The notes beneath the pieces are model-generated. The model saw nothing but the letters and a program-made list of their open reading frames with translations. It ran no database searches and was not told where the DNA came from. The position numbers and the translations under genes were made by a program. From assembly GCF_005404945.1 (NCBI RefSeq), contig NZ_BJDG01000005.1:62001-126000 (forward strand): DNA of 64,000 nucleotides. Reading direction: 5' to 3'. Source of the stretch: Lactiplantibacillus pingfangensis. Lineage in GTDB: Bacteria; Bacillota; Bacilli; Lactobacillales; Lactobacillaceae. Shown here in pieces: positions 56,139 to 64,000 of the stretch (its first letter is position 1; each line of letters opens with the position of its first letter).

Positions 56139-56312
56139 CTGCTGACCCCCATGATTTCCGACTCAATATAATTATGTTTATTGCTTTAATTTTATCAATA
56201 AAATACGTCAGGTCAAAGTTTGCGCCTGAATTTTAGTCAAATCCTTAGACAAGCGCCACGGAACGCCCATTCAGCCGTCGACAAGTCTGATTCATTGAAA
56301 GTTAGCCATTAA

Positions 56313-56345
56313 ACAAAAAAGTACCGTCTAAAATCGACAGTACTG
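56313..56345 (-). terminator. Intrinsic terminator after the PTS IIB gene
   Basis: On the minus strand AGTACTGTC pairs with GACGGTACT around TTTAGAC-type loop, followed by six T, ending the IIA/IIB unit. Confidence 0.85.
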
Positions 56346-56356
56346 ATGTCACAAGT

Positions 56357-56872
56357 TTATTTACTCGTCGCTTCAAAGCCATTTTTGGCCAGTAACGGCA
56401 TGACATCGACCCGTTTGTCCGTGGGCACTTTTTGTGCAAAAATTGCTAATCCAGCCGCTTGCAGTTGATACAGTGCCGCGGCCTCGCTTGGCCCAACAGC
56501 AATCGCATTCGTGACCATCACCATGCCAGCTGAATAGGCCAAACTACCAATATCAATTCCGGTTGCCTTGAAGTCTAAGCCCCCCGCCACTAAACGCGCC
56601 ATATTCTGTGGTGTATCAGTGAGGATTAACGGCTTAACCCCATCAAACAACGGTTCATGATAAATCTGGATCATTTTATCGACAGTAATGACGTTCGCCT
56701 TAACACCCGGTGGCGCCGCCTGAACAATTAGCATTTTACGGAGTTCATCCTGTGCCACACTATCAGAAACGACTAAAATTCGGTTTGGCGCCACTGTCTT
56801 CGTCCAAACCGTGGCCACCTGACCATGTAATAGGCGACTATCAATCCGTGCTAACCGGATCATCATCGTCAT
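56357..56872 (-). CDS. PTS mannose-family EIIB subunit (separate)
   Basis: The 171-residue protein is a mannose-family EIIB with the phospho-accepting His16 in [15 protein letters not shown] and later signatures VVSDSVAQDELRK and AAPPGVKANVI. It receives phosphate from the EIIA encoded just upstream (4-bp overlap). No IIC or IID gene follows; a terminator does. It may work with the membrane complex of the manXMN operon or act in regulation of ManR (inference). Confidence 0.88.
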   Translation of the reverse strand: MTMMIRLARIDSRLLHGQVATVWTKTVAPNRILVVSDSVAQDELRKMLIVQAAPPGVKANVITVDKMIQIYHEPLFDGVKPLILTDTPQNMARLVAGGLDFKATGIDIGSLAYSAGMVMVTNAIAVGPSEAAALYQLQAAGLAIFAQKVPTDKRVDVMPLLAKNGFEATSK

Positions 56873-57288
56873 AACAAGTCATCTTCCCCGCCATCTTGCA
56901 ATAATTCCAAATGCTTGATACCGATTTTCCCAGTTTCTTCCAAATGTGCAATGACCTCGTCGATTGGCTTATCCCGAACCGTATAGGCTTCAATCAACAT
57001 TGGCAAATTAAGTCCCGTGATCAACCCCATCCGATCGGTATGTTCCGCAACGATGCGGCTAGCCGCATTAAACGGTGACCCGCCCCATAAATCAACCAAA
57101 AATAGCACTTGGTCTTCAGGATCAAAGGTGGCAATCGCAGCATCCAGCTTTTTAGCTAAATCTTCTGGTTCCTCATCCAAATTGAATGTGACCGTTTGAA
57201 CCTTTTCTTGTTGTCCAAAAATCATATAAGATGAATTGACCACCCCGTTGGCAAATTCACCATGACTCACAACGACAAACGCTAACAT
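56869..57288 (-). CDS. PTS mannose-family EIIA subunit (separate)
   Basis: The 139-residue protein is a mannose-family EIIA with phospho-His9 in FVVVSHGEFANGV and LVDLWGGSPFNAASR near 65-79. The start is ATG 57288 behind AAAAGGAGG; a longer frame has no ribosome site. A sigma-54-type promoter is about 50 bp upstream, immediately after manR. It overlaps the EIIB gene. Sequence similarity to the EIIA half of manX is clear. Confidence 0.88.
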   Translation of the reverse strand: MLAFVVVSHGEFANGVVNSSYMIFGQQEKVQTVTFNLDEEPEDLAKKLDAAIATFDPEDQVLFLVDLWGGSPFNAASRIVAEHTDRMGLITGLNLPMLIEAYTVRDKPIDEVIAHLEETGKIGIKHLELLQDGGEDDLL

Positions 57289-57336
57289 CTTAAAATAGCC
57301 TCCTTTTTTCTCTAAACATTTCCTCATTAGGATACA

Positions 57337-57352
57337 TGCAAGAAACATGCCA
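57337..57352 (-). promoter_or_regulatory. Sigma-54 promoter of the separate IIA/IIB unit
   Basis: On the minus strand TGGCAT-N5-TTGCA gives near-consensus -24/-12 elements (57347-57352 and 57337-57341). TGATACACTA lies just upstream, inside the end of manR. The start site would be near 57326. Confidence 0.8.
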
Positions 57353-57366
57353 AGTAGTGTATCACT

Positions 57367-60216
57367 TTAAGCCAATTTTGCTTGATGCGTTTCGAGTGAT
57401 TGCACAATATAATAATTTTCGGCTTCCGAGAACGTTAATTGCAATTGATCCGTTAATTGTTGATTGGCTTGCTGAACGATTGGGTACCATTTGGAAGTCG
57501 TCATCGTTGGCAATTCTTCCTCGGGCGCCGTAATCTGATCCTTGATGGCAGTTCGTTCCAACGCGCCAGCGAGATGCATAATTAAATCAATACGAAAGGC
57601 ATTCGACATTGGCGATTCCAAGCTCTGATTAATCACTTCACTGTATTGCCACAAAATAGTGGTCAACTTACGTGGGTTTAAAAAGGTGAAATAGTCACCC
57701 AAATACTTTTCACATAGCTCCGGCGTGAGTTCTTGGGTATCTGCTAGTTTACTTTGTGGGGCATTCAAGCCCATCGCCAATTGATCGATGAACTTTTCAC
57801 CACCGCCTTGCAATAACTCTTCTAACGAAATGAACGGTACATCCAGCTTAGGCTTAACAATGCCGGTTGCCGCAATGATCTGGTAGCTGCGACTAATTTG
57901 GTCCAAACGCGTTGCCATATCAACGACCGAAATTGGAAAGACCGTAATCCCTTCAATAAAGTTTTGCGCCAACAGACTGTCAAGAATCGTTTTAATCCGT
58001 TCCGCCGTCCCCACACCGGTTGCACAAATGGCAATGATTGCCCGATGATTACCATCCGGTTGCGTGGTTGCGGCCGGTTCAGCCGGTACCTCAGTTTGTT
58101 CCGTTGGTAAATTGCGTGAAATCCGCGAATAACCTTTGAAACCCACTAACTCACGGAAAATCGTTTCCAAGTCGCTATCAATTAATCCTGACTTACGAAC
58201 CGCTTCCAAAACAACCGGCGTCGTCACCATATCAATGGTCCGAATCGCAATGCCAGTTTCCTTTTGGATGCGCTTGCCAAATGTGGTCAATGAGCCCATG
58301 TCGACTAGCATCAAAACGCCGTTACCCGCATCCAATTTCTGAATCTGAGCTTTAACATGCCCATAAGCCACTTCTGGATCCATATCAAGTGGCATGTCAA
58401 AGGCATCCGCATCATAATCGTCCAACAATTGACCAACGACTTGTGTCATTGACGACGCCGTGCTCATCCCATGGGCTGCAACAAACACGCCCACTTTGCC
58501 ATCCAATTGCATTGACTTCAATGAAATTAATAAAATCGCTAAATAATAAACTTCTGATTGTGGAATTGGCAAGTGATACCGTTCGTCCAAACCTTGCTTC
58601 AAGACTTGAGCTGCCTTGATTTCAGCGGGATATTCTTTGACCATCGCCAACATATCCGCACTCATCTGCCGCATTGGCTTACCCGCCTGAATCCGCTTGA
58701 TAAACGAACTAATATGCAAACTCACGGCATAAATAAAATTATCTTTAAAGTTGTAACCGAGTAGTTCTTGAATCGTCGCCTGTGCGGTCTTCGTAAAGTC
58801 AATCACATCTTGATCCACGATCTCTGCAAGCTTGTTTTCCGGGGAGACATTCATCTGAGTCTGTTTATAAAATGACTTCAAGTGTAAATTAATATCCGTC
58901 GTAATGAACCGATTGATATGTTCTTTATCCAAACCTTCCCGTCGTAGTAAGGACGCCTTATCGCCAATAATTTCATACAAATTATAAGGTAATTCATAAT
59001 TATCATTCTTGTTGCGCAACGGGGTTGGCCCATCGTTAGGCTTCACAATCAGAACAGGGTCCAATAATTCGGAAATTGCCCCAAGTTCATGTCGATTAGA
59101 CGCCACCGTCATCAGACCACTCCGAATGTTCTGTGGTAAATCATCCATCGTGATATTAATTTCAGTATCATTTTCAATACTGTTCACGAAACCTTGCGCA
59201 CAGACTAACTGAATATTAGACTTCAATTGCCCAACATTCCCATAAGTGACCGAACCTAATAACGCTTGCACCACGTCTTCGGTGAGCCGAATCTGCTTGT
59301 TGATCCGTGCCGCTTCTAAGGACAACAATGCTTTAAGCAATGCCAAGCGTTCCTTTGCCGAACGTTGATTAAATGCCGGTAACTGAATCGTGATGGGAAT
59401 TCGACGCACGAAAGTTTGTAACAGTGAGCTCTTTGGATCTTCAGTCGTTGCACAAACTAACCGCACATTCGCATGGTGATTCTTAGCCGTCTCGCCCAGC
59501 CGTGAATATGTCCCATGATCCATGAAATAGAAAATCATTTCCTGGCCCTCTGGTGGCAGCCGGTGGACTTCATCCAGAAAGAGCATGCCGCCATCAGCTT
59601 CTTGAATCAACCCATCTTTATCTTCATTGGCGCCGGTAAATGATCCCTTGATATACCCGAATAAATGTGACATTAATAGTTCGGGGTTATGCGCGTAGTC
59701 CGCACAGTTAAACGTGATCAGCCCTTGTGGATTGGTCAGAACACCTTGGGTTTCAGCGAATTCATACATGGTATTGGCAAAATAAGTTTTCCCGGAACCC
59801 GTCGGTCCAATCACTAGCGTATTCAAGCCGCGTGGTGGGTATAAAATGGCGGCTTTCGCCTGTTCAACTTGATTTTGTAAACTCTCATGGGTTCCAATCA
59901 TGCTCTCAAAAATATCAGTTGCCCCAACTTTAGGTGCCATCGTCGTTGTGGCGGTGCTTTTTTGCTTTGGTCGTGCTGGTCGCGCCTGGGCGGGTGTTGC
60001 CGGACTCGTCGCGGCTAATTCTGGTTGTGTGTATCGCACTGGTCGCCCAGTTAGTTTGGTCAGCTGTCCGTCACGGACTAACGCATTGAGTTCCTTACTA
60101 ACATTCGAGCGCGCCAAGGCGAGTGCTTGCGCAACCATTTCCGTTGTGAGTCCCGTGGCATCACAATGATGGCGAACAAACTCAAATATTCGTGCTTTTC
60201 TTGTCAACCGTGCCAC
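57367..60216 (-). CDS. manR: Sigma-54-dependent PTS activator, LevR/ManR family
   Basis: The 949-residue regulator has an N-terminal winged helix-turn-helix (about 1-65), a sigma-54 AAA+ domain with Walker A GPTGSGKT (137-144) and GSFTGANEDKDG (GAFTGA loop), then PRD, EIIA-Man-like (VGVFVAAHGMSTASSMTQV) and EIIB-Gat-like (AIICATGVGTAERIKT) domains and a final PRD. Phosphorylation by HPr and EII proteins should tune activity. The GSFTGA substitution for GAFTGA is seen in this family. It likely activates manXMN and the IIA/IIB unit. The ribosome site upstream of the ATG is GGAGTG. Confidence 0.93.
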   Translation of the reverse strand: MARLTRKARIFEFVRHHCDATGLTTEMVAQALALARSNVSKELNALVRDGQLTKLTGRPVRYTQPELAATSPATPAQARPARPKQKSTATTTMAPKVGATDIFESMIGTHESLQNQVEQAKAAILYPPRGLNTLVIGPTGSGKTYFANTMYEFAETQGVLTNPQGLITFNCADYAHNPELLMSHLFGYIKGSFTGANEDKDGLIQEADGGMLFLDEVHRLPPEGQEMIFYFMDHGTYSRLGETAKNHHANVRLVCATTEDPKSSLLQTFVRRIPITIQLPAFNQRSAKERLALLKALLSLEAARINKQIRLTEDVVQALLGSVTYGNVGQLKSNIQLVCAQGFVNSIENDTEINITMDDLPQNIRSGLMTVASNRHELGAISELLDPVLIVKPNDGPTPLRNKNDNYELPYNLYEIIGDKASLLRREGLDKEHINRFITTDINLHLKSFYKQTQMNVSPENKLAEIVDQDVIDFTKTAQATIQELLGYNFKDNFIYAVSLHISSFIKRIQAGKPMRQMSADMLAMVKEYPAEIKAAQVLKQGLDERYHLPIPQSEVYYLAILLISLKSMQLDGKVGVFVAAHGMSTASSMTQVVGQLLDDYDADAFDMPLDMDPEVAYGHVKAQIQKLDAGNGVLMLVDMGSLTTFGKRIQKETGIAIRTIDMVTTPVVLEAVRKSGLIDSDLETIFRELVGFKGYSRISRNLPTEQTEVPAEPAATTQPDGNHRAIIAICATGVGTAERIKTILDSLLAQNFIEGITVFPISVVDMATRLDQISRSYQIIAATGIVKPKLDVPFISLEELLQGGGEKFIDQLAMGLNAPQSKLADTQELTPELCEKYLGDYFTFLNPRKLTTILWQYSEVINQSLESPMSNAFRIDLIMHLAGALERTAIKDQITAPEEELPTMTTSKWYPIVQQANQQLTDQLQLTFSEAENYYIVQSLETHQAKLA

Positions 60217-60279
60217 TCCTTTGGAATTACAGTCCTTACGTCTAGTAAACGCTTAATTATGTCTAATCTTAACACACAA

Positions 60280-60293
60280 GTGTATCAATACAC
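60280..60293. promoter_or_regulatory. Palindrome upstream of manR, shared with mannose PTS promoter region
   Basis: GTGTATCAATACAC is about 65 bp before the manR start. GTGTATCAAT recurs at 63964-63973 and inverted at 63922-63931 in the manX upstream region, suggesting a ManR binding site or autoregulation. Confidence 0.5.
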
Positions 60294-60417
60294 TACGGAT
60301 ATTCTTGGCTGGTTAATGGCTACTGTCATCTGGGCATGCCGGTTGTGATGAGCTAATTGGCCGCGACTCACTTTGCTGATCTGAGTCACTGTATTGGGTT
60401 AGTGTTTCAAGGCATGC

Positions 60418-60446
60418 AAAAAGGCGACCACAACTGATCGCCTTTT
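60418..60446 (-). terminator. Intrinsic terminator after manO
   Basis: On the minus strand AAAGGCGA pairs with TCGCCTTT and is followed by T, just after the manO stop and ahead of manR. The 60217-60417 stretch holds the manR promoter region. Confidence 0.85.
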
Positions 60447-60460
60447 CATTGAAATTAAGC

Positions 60461-60844
60461 TTATTTCAAATAACTACTCTGATTTTTGCCTTTGAAGGCG
60501 CGCTTCAAAACATCGAAGAACGTCAACGACCGCACAATATGGTCTGGTTTGATGTATTTCCGAACTTCTCGCAAAACTTTCCGTGGCTGTTTAGAAGAGA
60601 AGGTATAAGTCCCATTCTTCTTCGTCCGGAACCCATAGCGTGGAATCCAGCGGCCTTTGAACATGACCGAAACAATGACCACATCAACTTCCTTCCAAGG
60701 AATCTGAATGTAGTTTTTAGCATTGCGATTATCGTAAAATTCAAAACCATGATCACCAATCATGATTTTGCCGTAATCCGTTAGGCCTAAATGCGAGTTG
60801 CCGTCAACAACCATATCAACCTTGGTATTAAGCGATTGAACCAT
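60461..60844 (-). CDS. manO: ManO-like protein (DUF956)
   Basis: The 127-residue protein matches the DUF956 family found next to mannose PTS operons in lactic acid bacteria: NSHLGLTDYGKIMIGDHGFEFYDNRN and IQIPWKEVDVVIVSVMFKGRWIPRYGFRTKKNG are its conserved core. It has a pleckstrin-like predicted beta-rich fold and a basic C-terminus. Its function is not established; a regulatory role in PTS is suggested by linkage. A hairpin lies between manN and manO, so it may be read through at reduced level. Confidence 0.88.
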   Translation of the reverse strand: MVQSLNTKVDMVVDGNSHLGLTDYGKIMIGDHGFEFYDNRNAKNYIQIPWKEVDVVIVSVMFKGRWIPRYGFRTKKNGTYTFSSKQPRKVLREVRKYIKPDHIVRSLTFFDVLKRAFKGKNQSSYLK

Positions 60845-60922
60845 TTAAATGTCTCCATTTCTTTCTCTTGATAACACCGATTATACGGCGCCGACGCTTT
60901 TTTCGCAAAGCCTCGTTTTTAA

Positions 60923-60955
60923 CAAAAAGAGATGAACTCAGATGAGTCCATCTCT
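60923..60955 (-). terminator. Hairpin between manN and manO (partial terminator)
   Basis: On the minus strand AGAGATGGACTCA pairs with TGAGTTCATCTCT and is followed by four T, between manN (60996) and manO (60844). Confidence 0.75.
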
Positions 60956-60995
60956 TAAGACCTAAGTCAAAGACTCAGATTGAATCAAATCATCT

Positions 60996-61910
60996 CTACA
61001 TAACACCGATAACGTGCATGATAACACCAAAGGCGAATAAGCCGAAGATGATCCAGATTGGTGAAACTTTCTTCTTCAATAACCACATGCAAAGGAAAGT
61101 AATGCATAAGGCAGCTAAACCTGGAATTAATTGATTCAAGTTATCTTGCAAGGTCGTAACCTTGTACTTGTCCAATGATAAACCAGCTTTTTGTTCAACT
61201 AAAGCTTCCTTGACACCTTTGGCACCAGCTGGAAGACTGTTCCAGTCGATGTAAGCACCTTTAGCTTGCTTGATTGATGAAACTTTAACCGGACTGAAGT
61301 CAACGTTAACCCAACGTTCGATCAAGGCTGGTAAGATGAACATCCCTAAGATTGAAGCACCCTTAGTAATGTCTTGTAAGATACCACCTGATAAGTCATC
61401 GGTAATCGCAGAACCAGCTTTGTAGCCAAGTTCTTGAGTATACCACATGAAGGCCATCCGAATAACGTTCCAAACAACGAAGTACAAGATAGGACCCATG
61501 ATACTGCCACCCATAGCTAATGAAGCAGCTAAGGCACCAATAATTGGCTTAGCCGTGAACCAGAACACTGGATCACCAACACCGGCCAAAGGACCCATCA
61601 TCCCAACTTTAACCCCTTGAATGGTAACGTCGTCAATGGGAGCCCCATTTGAACGTTCTTCTTCAAGTGCCATGGTAACACCAATAATTGGTGAAGCCAC
61701 GTAAGGATGAGTGTTAAAGAATTCCATGTGACGCTTTAAAGCAGCGGCACGATCTTCTTTAGTCGTATATAACTTTTTCAAAGCTGGGATTAATGAGTAA
61801 GCCCAACCACCGTTTTGCATCCGTTCATAGTTCCAAGAACCTTGGAGGAACGTTGAACGCCACCAAACATGAATACGATCTGATTTGCTTAATTTAATTT
61901 GATCAGCCAT
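60996..61910 (-). CDS. manN: PTS mannose-family EIID subunit
   Basis: The 304-residue protein is the EIID part of the membrane permease. WWRSTFLQGSWNYERMQNGGWAYSLIPALK near 13-42 and GVKVGMMGPLAGVGDPVFW near 106-124 are family signatures. It has membrane segments near its C-terminus. With EIIC it forms the sugar channel for mannose, glucose and related hexoses. It is 18 bp after manM. AGGAGG precedes the ATG. Confidence 0.95.
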   Translation of the reverse strand: MADQIKLSKSDRIHVWWRSTFLQGSWNYERMQNGGWAYSLIPALKKLYTTKEDRAAALKRHMEFFNTHPYVASPIIGVTMALEEERSNGAPIDDVTIQGVKVGMMGPLAGVGDPVFWFTAKPIIGALAASLAMGGSIMGPILYFVVWNVIRMAFMWYTQELGYKAGSAITDDLSGGILQDITKGASILGMFILPALIERWVNVDFSPVKVSSIKQAKGAYIDWNSLPAGAKGVKEALVEQKAGLSLDKYKVTTLQDNLNQLIPGLAALCITFLCMWLLKKKVSPIWIIFGLFAFGVIMHVIGVM

Positions 61911-61928
61911 TTTAGTTTTCCTCCTTCG

Positions 61929-62735
61929 CTAATACTTGTCGATGATATCGCCGACAGGGTCACCGGTACCAGAACCGCCACCATTACCAGAACCACCCAT
62001 TTTAGAAAGGTTCAAGTAGATGAGGGCCATAGCAACACCGATACCACCTAAAGCGATCAGCGTCAATTCAGAAATCGCAGCTAAGACGAAACCTAAAACG
62101 AAGAATGGCCATACTTCACGAGTAGCCATCATGTTAATAACCATGGCATACCCAACGGCAACGACCATCCCACCACCGATTGACAAACCATCTGTCAACC
62201 AAGTAGGCATTGCGTTCAACATTGCTTTAACGGGACCAGCACCAACTGCTAAGATCAATGCAGCTGGAATAGCGATACGTAAGCCTTGCATTGCAATGGC
62301 AATCATTTGCCACATGTCAATTTTAGCAAAGCTACCTTCTTCAGCGGCACGGTCCATGATGTGGACAATAACCGTTGCTAAAGTACGAGCAAGGATGGTT
62401 AATAATAACCCAGCAACAGCCAAAGGTACGGCGATGGCAATGGCAGATGCCACTCCGGCACGGCCTTGGCCACCAAGTACTAAAATAATTGCAGATGCAA
62501 TAGCTGCTAATGCGGCATCAGGGGCAACAGCGGCACCAACGTTTGACCAGCCTAAGGCGATCATTTGAAGACTACCACCTAAAATAATACATGGGACTAA
62601 TTGTCCGGTAACTAAGCCGATTAATGCGCAGGCTACAACTGGCTGATGGAAATGGAATTCATCCAAAATACCTTCCATACCAGCTAAAAATGCGACTAAT
62701 ACGACTAAAATCATTTGAATCGCGTTCAAATTCAT
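61929..62735 (-). CDS. manM: PTS mannose-family EIIC subunit
   Basis: The 268-residue protein is the EIIC part of the permease, with about seven to eight hydrophobic segments and the signature GLVTGQLVPCIILGGSLQMIALGWSNVGAAVAPDAALA. The C-terminus ends in a glycine-rich tail (GGSGNGGGSGTGDPVGD) that is longer than in many homologues. GGAGG precedes the ATG. It lies between manX and manN. Confidence 0.95.
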   Translation of the reverse strand: MNLNAIQMILVVLVAFLAGMEGILDEFHFHQPVVACALIGLVTGQLVPCIILGGSLQMIALGWSNVGAAVAPDAALAAIASAIILVLGGQGRAGVASAIAIAVPLAVAGLLLTILARTLATVIVHIMDRAAEEGSFAKIDMWQMIAIAMQGLRIAIPAALILAVGAGPVKAMLNAMPTWLTDGLSIGGGMVVAVGYAMVINMMATREVWPFFVLGFVLAAISELTLIALGGIGVAMALIYLNLSKMGGSGNGGGSGTGDPVGDIIDKY

Positions 62736-62767
62736 GATTTAATCCTCCATTTTTCTCCGATAGTTAA

Positions 62768-63745
62768 TTAACTATTCGCTTGTTCTTTCAGCATCTTTTC
62801 AGCTTTATCCATGATGTGATCGAGATTATCCTGACCATCAGTTGGAACTTTACGAACATCCATCTTGATGCCCATCTTTTCCAATTCATGATAAGTGTCA
62901 ATATCATCTTGGTTAAACGCCAAAACTTTGTTTGGTTGAACTTTACCAACAGAATGCGCCATGGAACCAATGTTTAAGGTATCCAACGGCACGCCACCCT
63001 TGATTGCTTTCAAAGCATCTTGTGGGGTTTCGAATAATAGCAAAGCCTTTTGACCACCGAAGTGTTTGTCATCTTTAGCTAACTTGATCATTTGATCAAT
63101 TGGCACCACATGGGCTTTAACACCATTTGGCGCAGCTTGGATGATCATTTGAGTCCGCAAGTTGTCTTTGGCAACGTTATCTGAAACCACGATAATCCGA
63201 GTTGGGTTAACTGTTTTGCTCCAGGCAGTTGCAACTTGACCATGCAATAAACGTGAGTCGATCCGAGCAAGAACATAATCGAACTTACCAGGACGACCAG
63301 CGTTGGCACTATTGTCAGCAGCCGCTTTAGGCGCTTCCTTAGGTGCTAATGCTTCAGGACGAACCTTAACCCCATCCTTCGCCGTTTCAATAATATGAGT
63401 AGCGATTTCGTGAGCTGAGTCCATTGAAAGCCGTGATGCATAGGCTTCAATTAACATTGGTAGGTTCAAACCAGCAACGATCGCCCATTTGTCCTTATGT
63501 GCTTCAAACAAGCCGTTGACTTGGTTGAAAGGTGTGCCACCCCAAAGATCGACTAAGAACAAGACTTGGTCTTGATCGTCGAAAGAAGCAATGGCTTTTT
63601 CCAACTTAGCCTTAATGTCATCAGGGCCTTCGCTAGGCATCAACGTAACGGGTTGAACGTTTTCTTGTTCGCCGAAAATCATTGAACCAGATTGATAAAT
63701 GCCTTTGGCAAATTCGCCATGACTAGCAATGATAATGCTTACCAT
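62768..63745 (-). CDS. manX: PTS mannose-family EIIAB fusion
   Basis: The 325-residue protein fuses EIIA (phospho-His9 in [13 protein letters not shown]) to EIIB (phospho-His168 in [15 protein letters not shown]) by a linker at about 132-154 rich in Ala, Pro and Lys. It passes phosphate from HPr to the sugar. The start is ATG 63745 behind TAGGAGG; a long upstream frame has no support. A sigma-54 promoter is about 120 bp upstream. The manXMN operon is the main mannose/glucose uptake system in lactobacilli and a known sensitivity target of class IIa bacteriocins. Confidence 0.95.
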   Translation of the reverse strand: MVSIIIASHGEFAKGIYQSGSMIFGEQENVQPVTLMPSEGPDDIKAKLEKAIASFDDQDQVLFLVDLWGGTPFNQVNGLFEAHKDKWAIVAGLNLPMLIEAYASRLSMDSAHEIATHIIETAKDGVKVRPEALAPKEAPKAAADNSANAGRPGKFDYVLARIDSRLLHGQVATAWSKTVNPTRIIVVSDNVAKDNLRTQMIIQAAPNGVKAHVVPIDQMIKLAKDDKHFGGQKALLLFETPQDALKAIKGGVPLDTLNIGSMAHSVGKVQPNKVLAFNQDDIDTYHELEKMGIKMDVRKVPTDGQDNLDHIMDKAEKMLKEQANS

Positions 63746-63865
63746 CTTTGTACCTCCTATTTTTTTGTTACAGTCATAGGAAATGAATAAATAAGTTCTA
63801 AATAGCCTGTAACCTAAGTTATTGTGATACTGTAAGCGCAATCTTTTAGCACTCACTAATATATA

Positions 63866-63881
63866 TGCAACTTCCGTGCCA
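63866..63881 (-). promoter_or_regulatory. Sigma-54 promoter of manXMN
   Basis: On the minus strand TGGCAC-N5-TTGCA (63876-63881 and 63866-63870) matches the -24/-12 consensus exactly. TAGTGTAT abuts the -24 box upstream. The start site would be near 63855, leaving a leader of about 110 nt. Confidence 0.9.
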
Positions 63882-63883
63882 AA

Positions 63884-63987
63884 ATACACTAAATGCGAAT
63901 TGCCGGTATTAGTGGCTTTAGATTGATACACTAATTATGATACAGTGGTCACTATTCCATTTTGTGTATCAATTTAGTGTATTTTTA
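63884..63987. promoter_or_regulatory. Repeated operator-like motifs upstream of the manX promoter
   Basis: Several copies of TAGTGTAT and GTGTATCAAT or their inverses occur: ATACACTAAA about 63885-63894, ATTGATACAC 63922-63931, GTGTATCAAT 63964-63973 and TAGTGTAT 63975-63982. They fit an upstream activating sequence for ManR. The last bases of the window (63988-64000) are AT-rich. Confidence 0.6.
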
Positions 63988-64000
63988 ATACAATTTTACG

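Noticed and set aside
1-64000. tRNA or rRNA genes and prophage
   Set aside because: No cloverleaf-like sequences, rRNA segments or phage genes were recognised anywhere in the window.

Overview
The window comes from a Gram-positive lactic acid bacterium of the Lactiplantibacillus plantarum / pentosus / paraplantarum group. Evidence is the Firmicute gene order (tadA, SRP RNA, dnaX, ebfC, recR, yaaL, tmk, darA, holB, yabA, rsmI; and radA, yacL, gltX, cysS, mrnC, rlmB, rae1, sigH, rpmG, secE, nusG, rplKA, rplJL), the class Ib nrdHEF set, a sigma-54-controlled mannose PTS, aminopeptidase C and moderate GC content. Species placement is inference from protein and gene-order familiarity; no search was run.

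Layout. 1-2960: the 3' end of a phosphonate uptake and degradation operon (two PhnE permeases, PhnX, PhnW). 2966-12749 (minus): galE, an acyl-ACP thioesterase, then the conserved DNA-replication and translation-maintenance block with the SRP RNA gene. 12850-16743 (plus): nrdHEF behind two NrdR-like boxes. 16744-24710: a LOG-family enzyme, a MenA-like prenyltransferase, MprF, and a lipoprotein/nuclease pair, interspersed with two large structured mobile repeats. 24726-28318: an orphan UvrA-like ABC protein and a PAP2 phosphatase. 28448-42278 (minus): ribosomal and NusG/SecE genes with an L10 leader, sigH, RNA-processing enzymes, cysS behind a T-box, gltX, yacL, radA, dut. 43001-50340: GNAT, rpiA, pepC, multicopper oxidase, phosphoglycerate mutase and two transporters. 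50616-56138: an LCP cell-wall ligase and an accBCDA-fabH cluster. 56357-64000 (minus): a PTS IIA/IIB pair, the LevR/ManR activator, manO and the manXMN mannose PTS.

How parts work together. The ManR region has two near-consensus sigma-54 promoters, one before manX and one before the free IIA/IIB pair. A shared TAGTGTAT/GTGTATCAAT motif lies at both, and also upstream of manR, so one activator may drive both units. Malonyl-CoA formation and its condensation step (FabH) are encoded together. Several minus-strand genes start at GTG or TTG directly behind a strong Shine-Dalgarno, so starts were chosen by that signal rather than by the longest frame.

The most unusual content is non-coding. Three separate families of structured repeats lie between genes: (M) 460-570 bp elements with 14-bp terminal inverted repeats and apparent 7-8 bp target duplications; (D) about 180-nt elements closed by a 19-bp stem in which 9 pairs differ between copies while pairing is kept; and (E) 3'-UTR elements ending in an intrinsic terminator. 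Compensatory changes between copies indicate that the fold is under selection. I know no named family for them.
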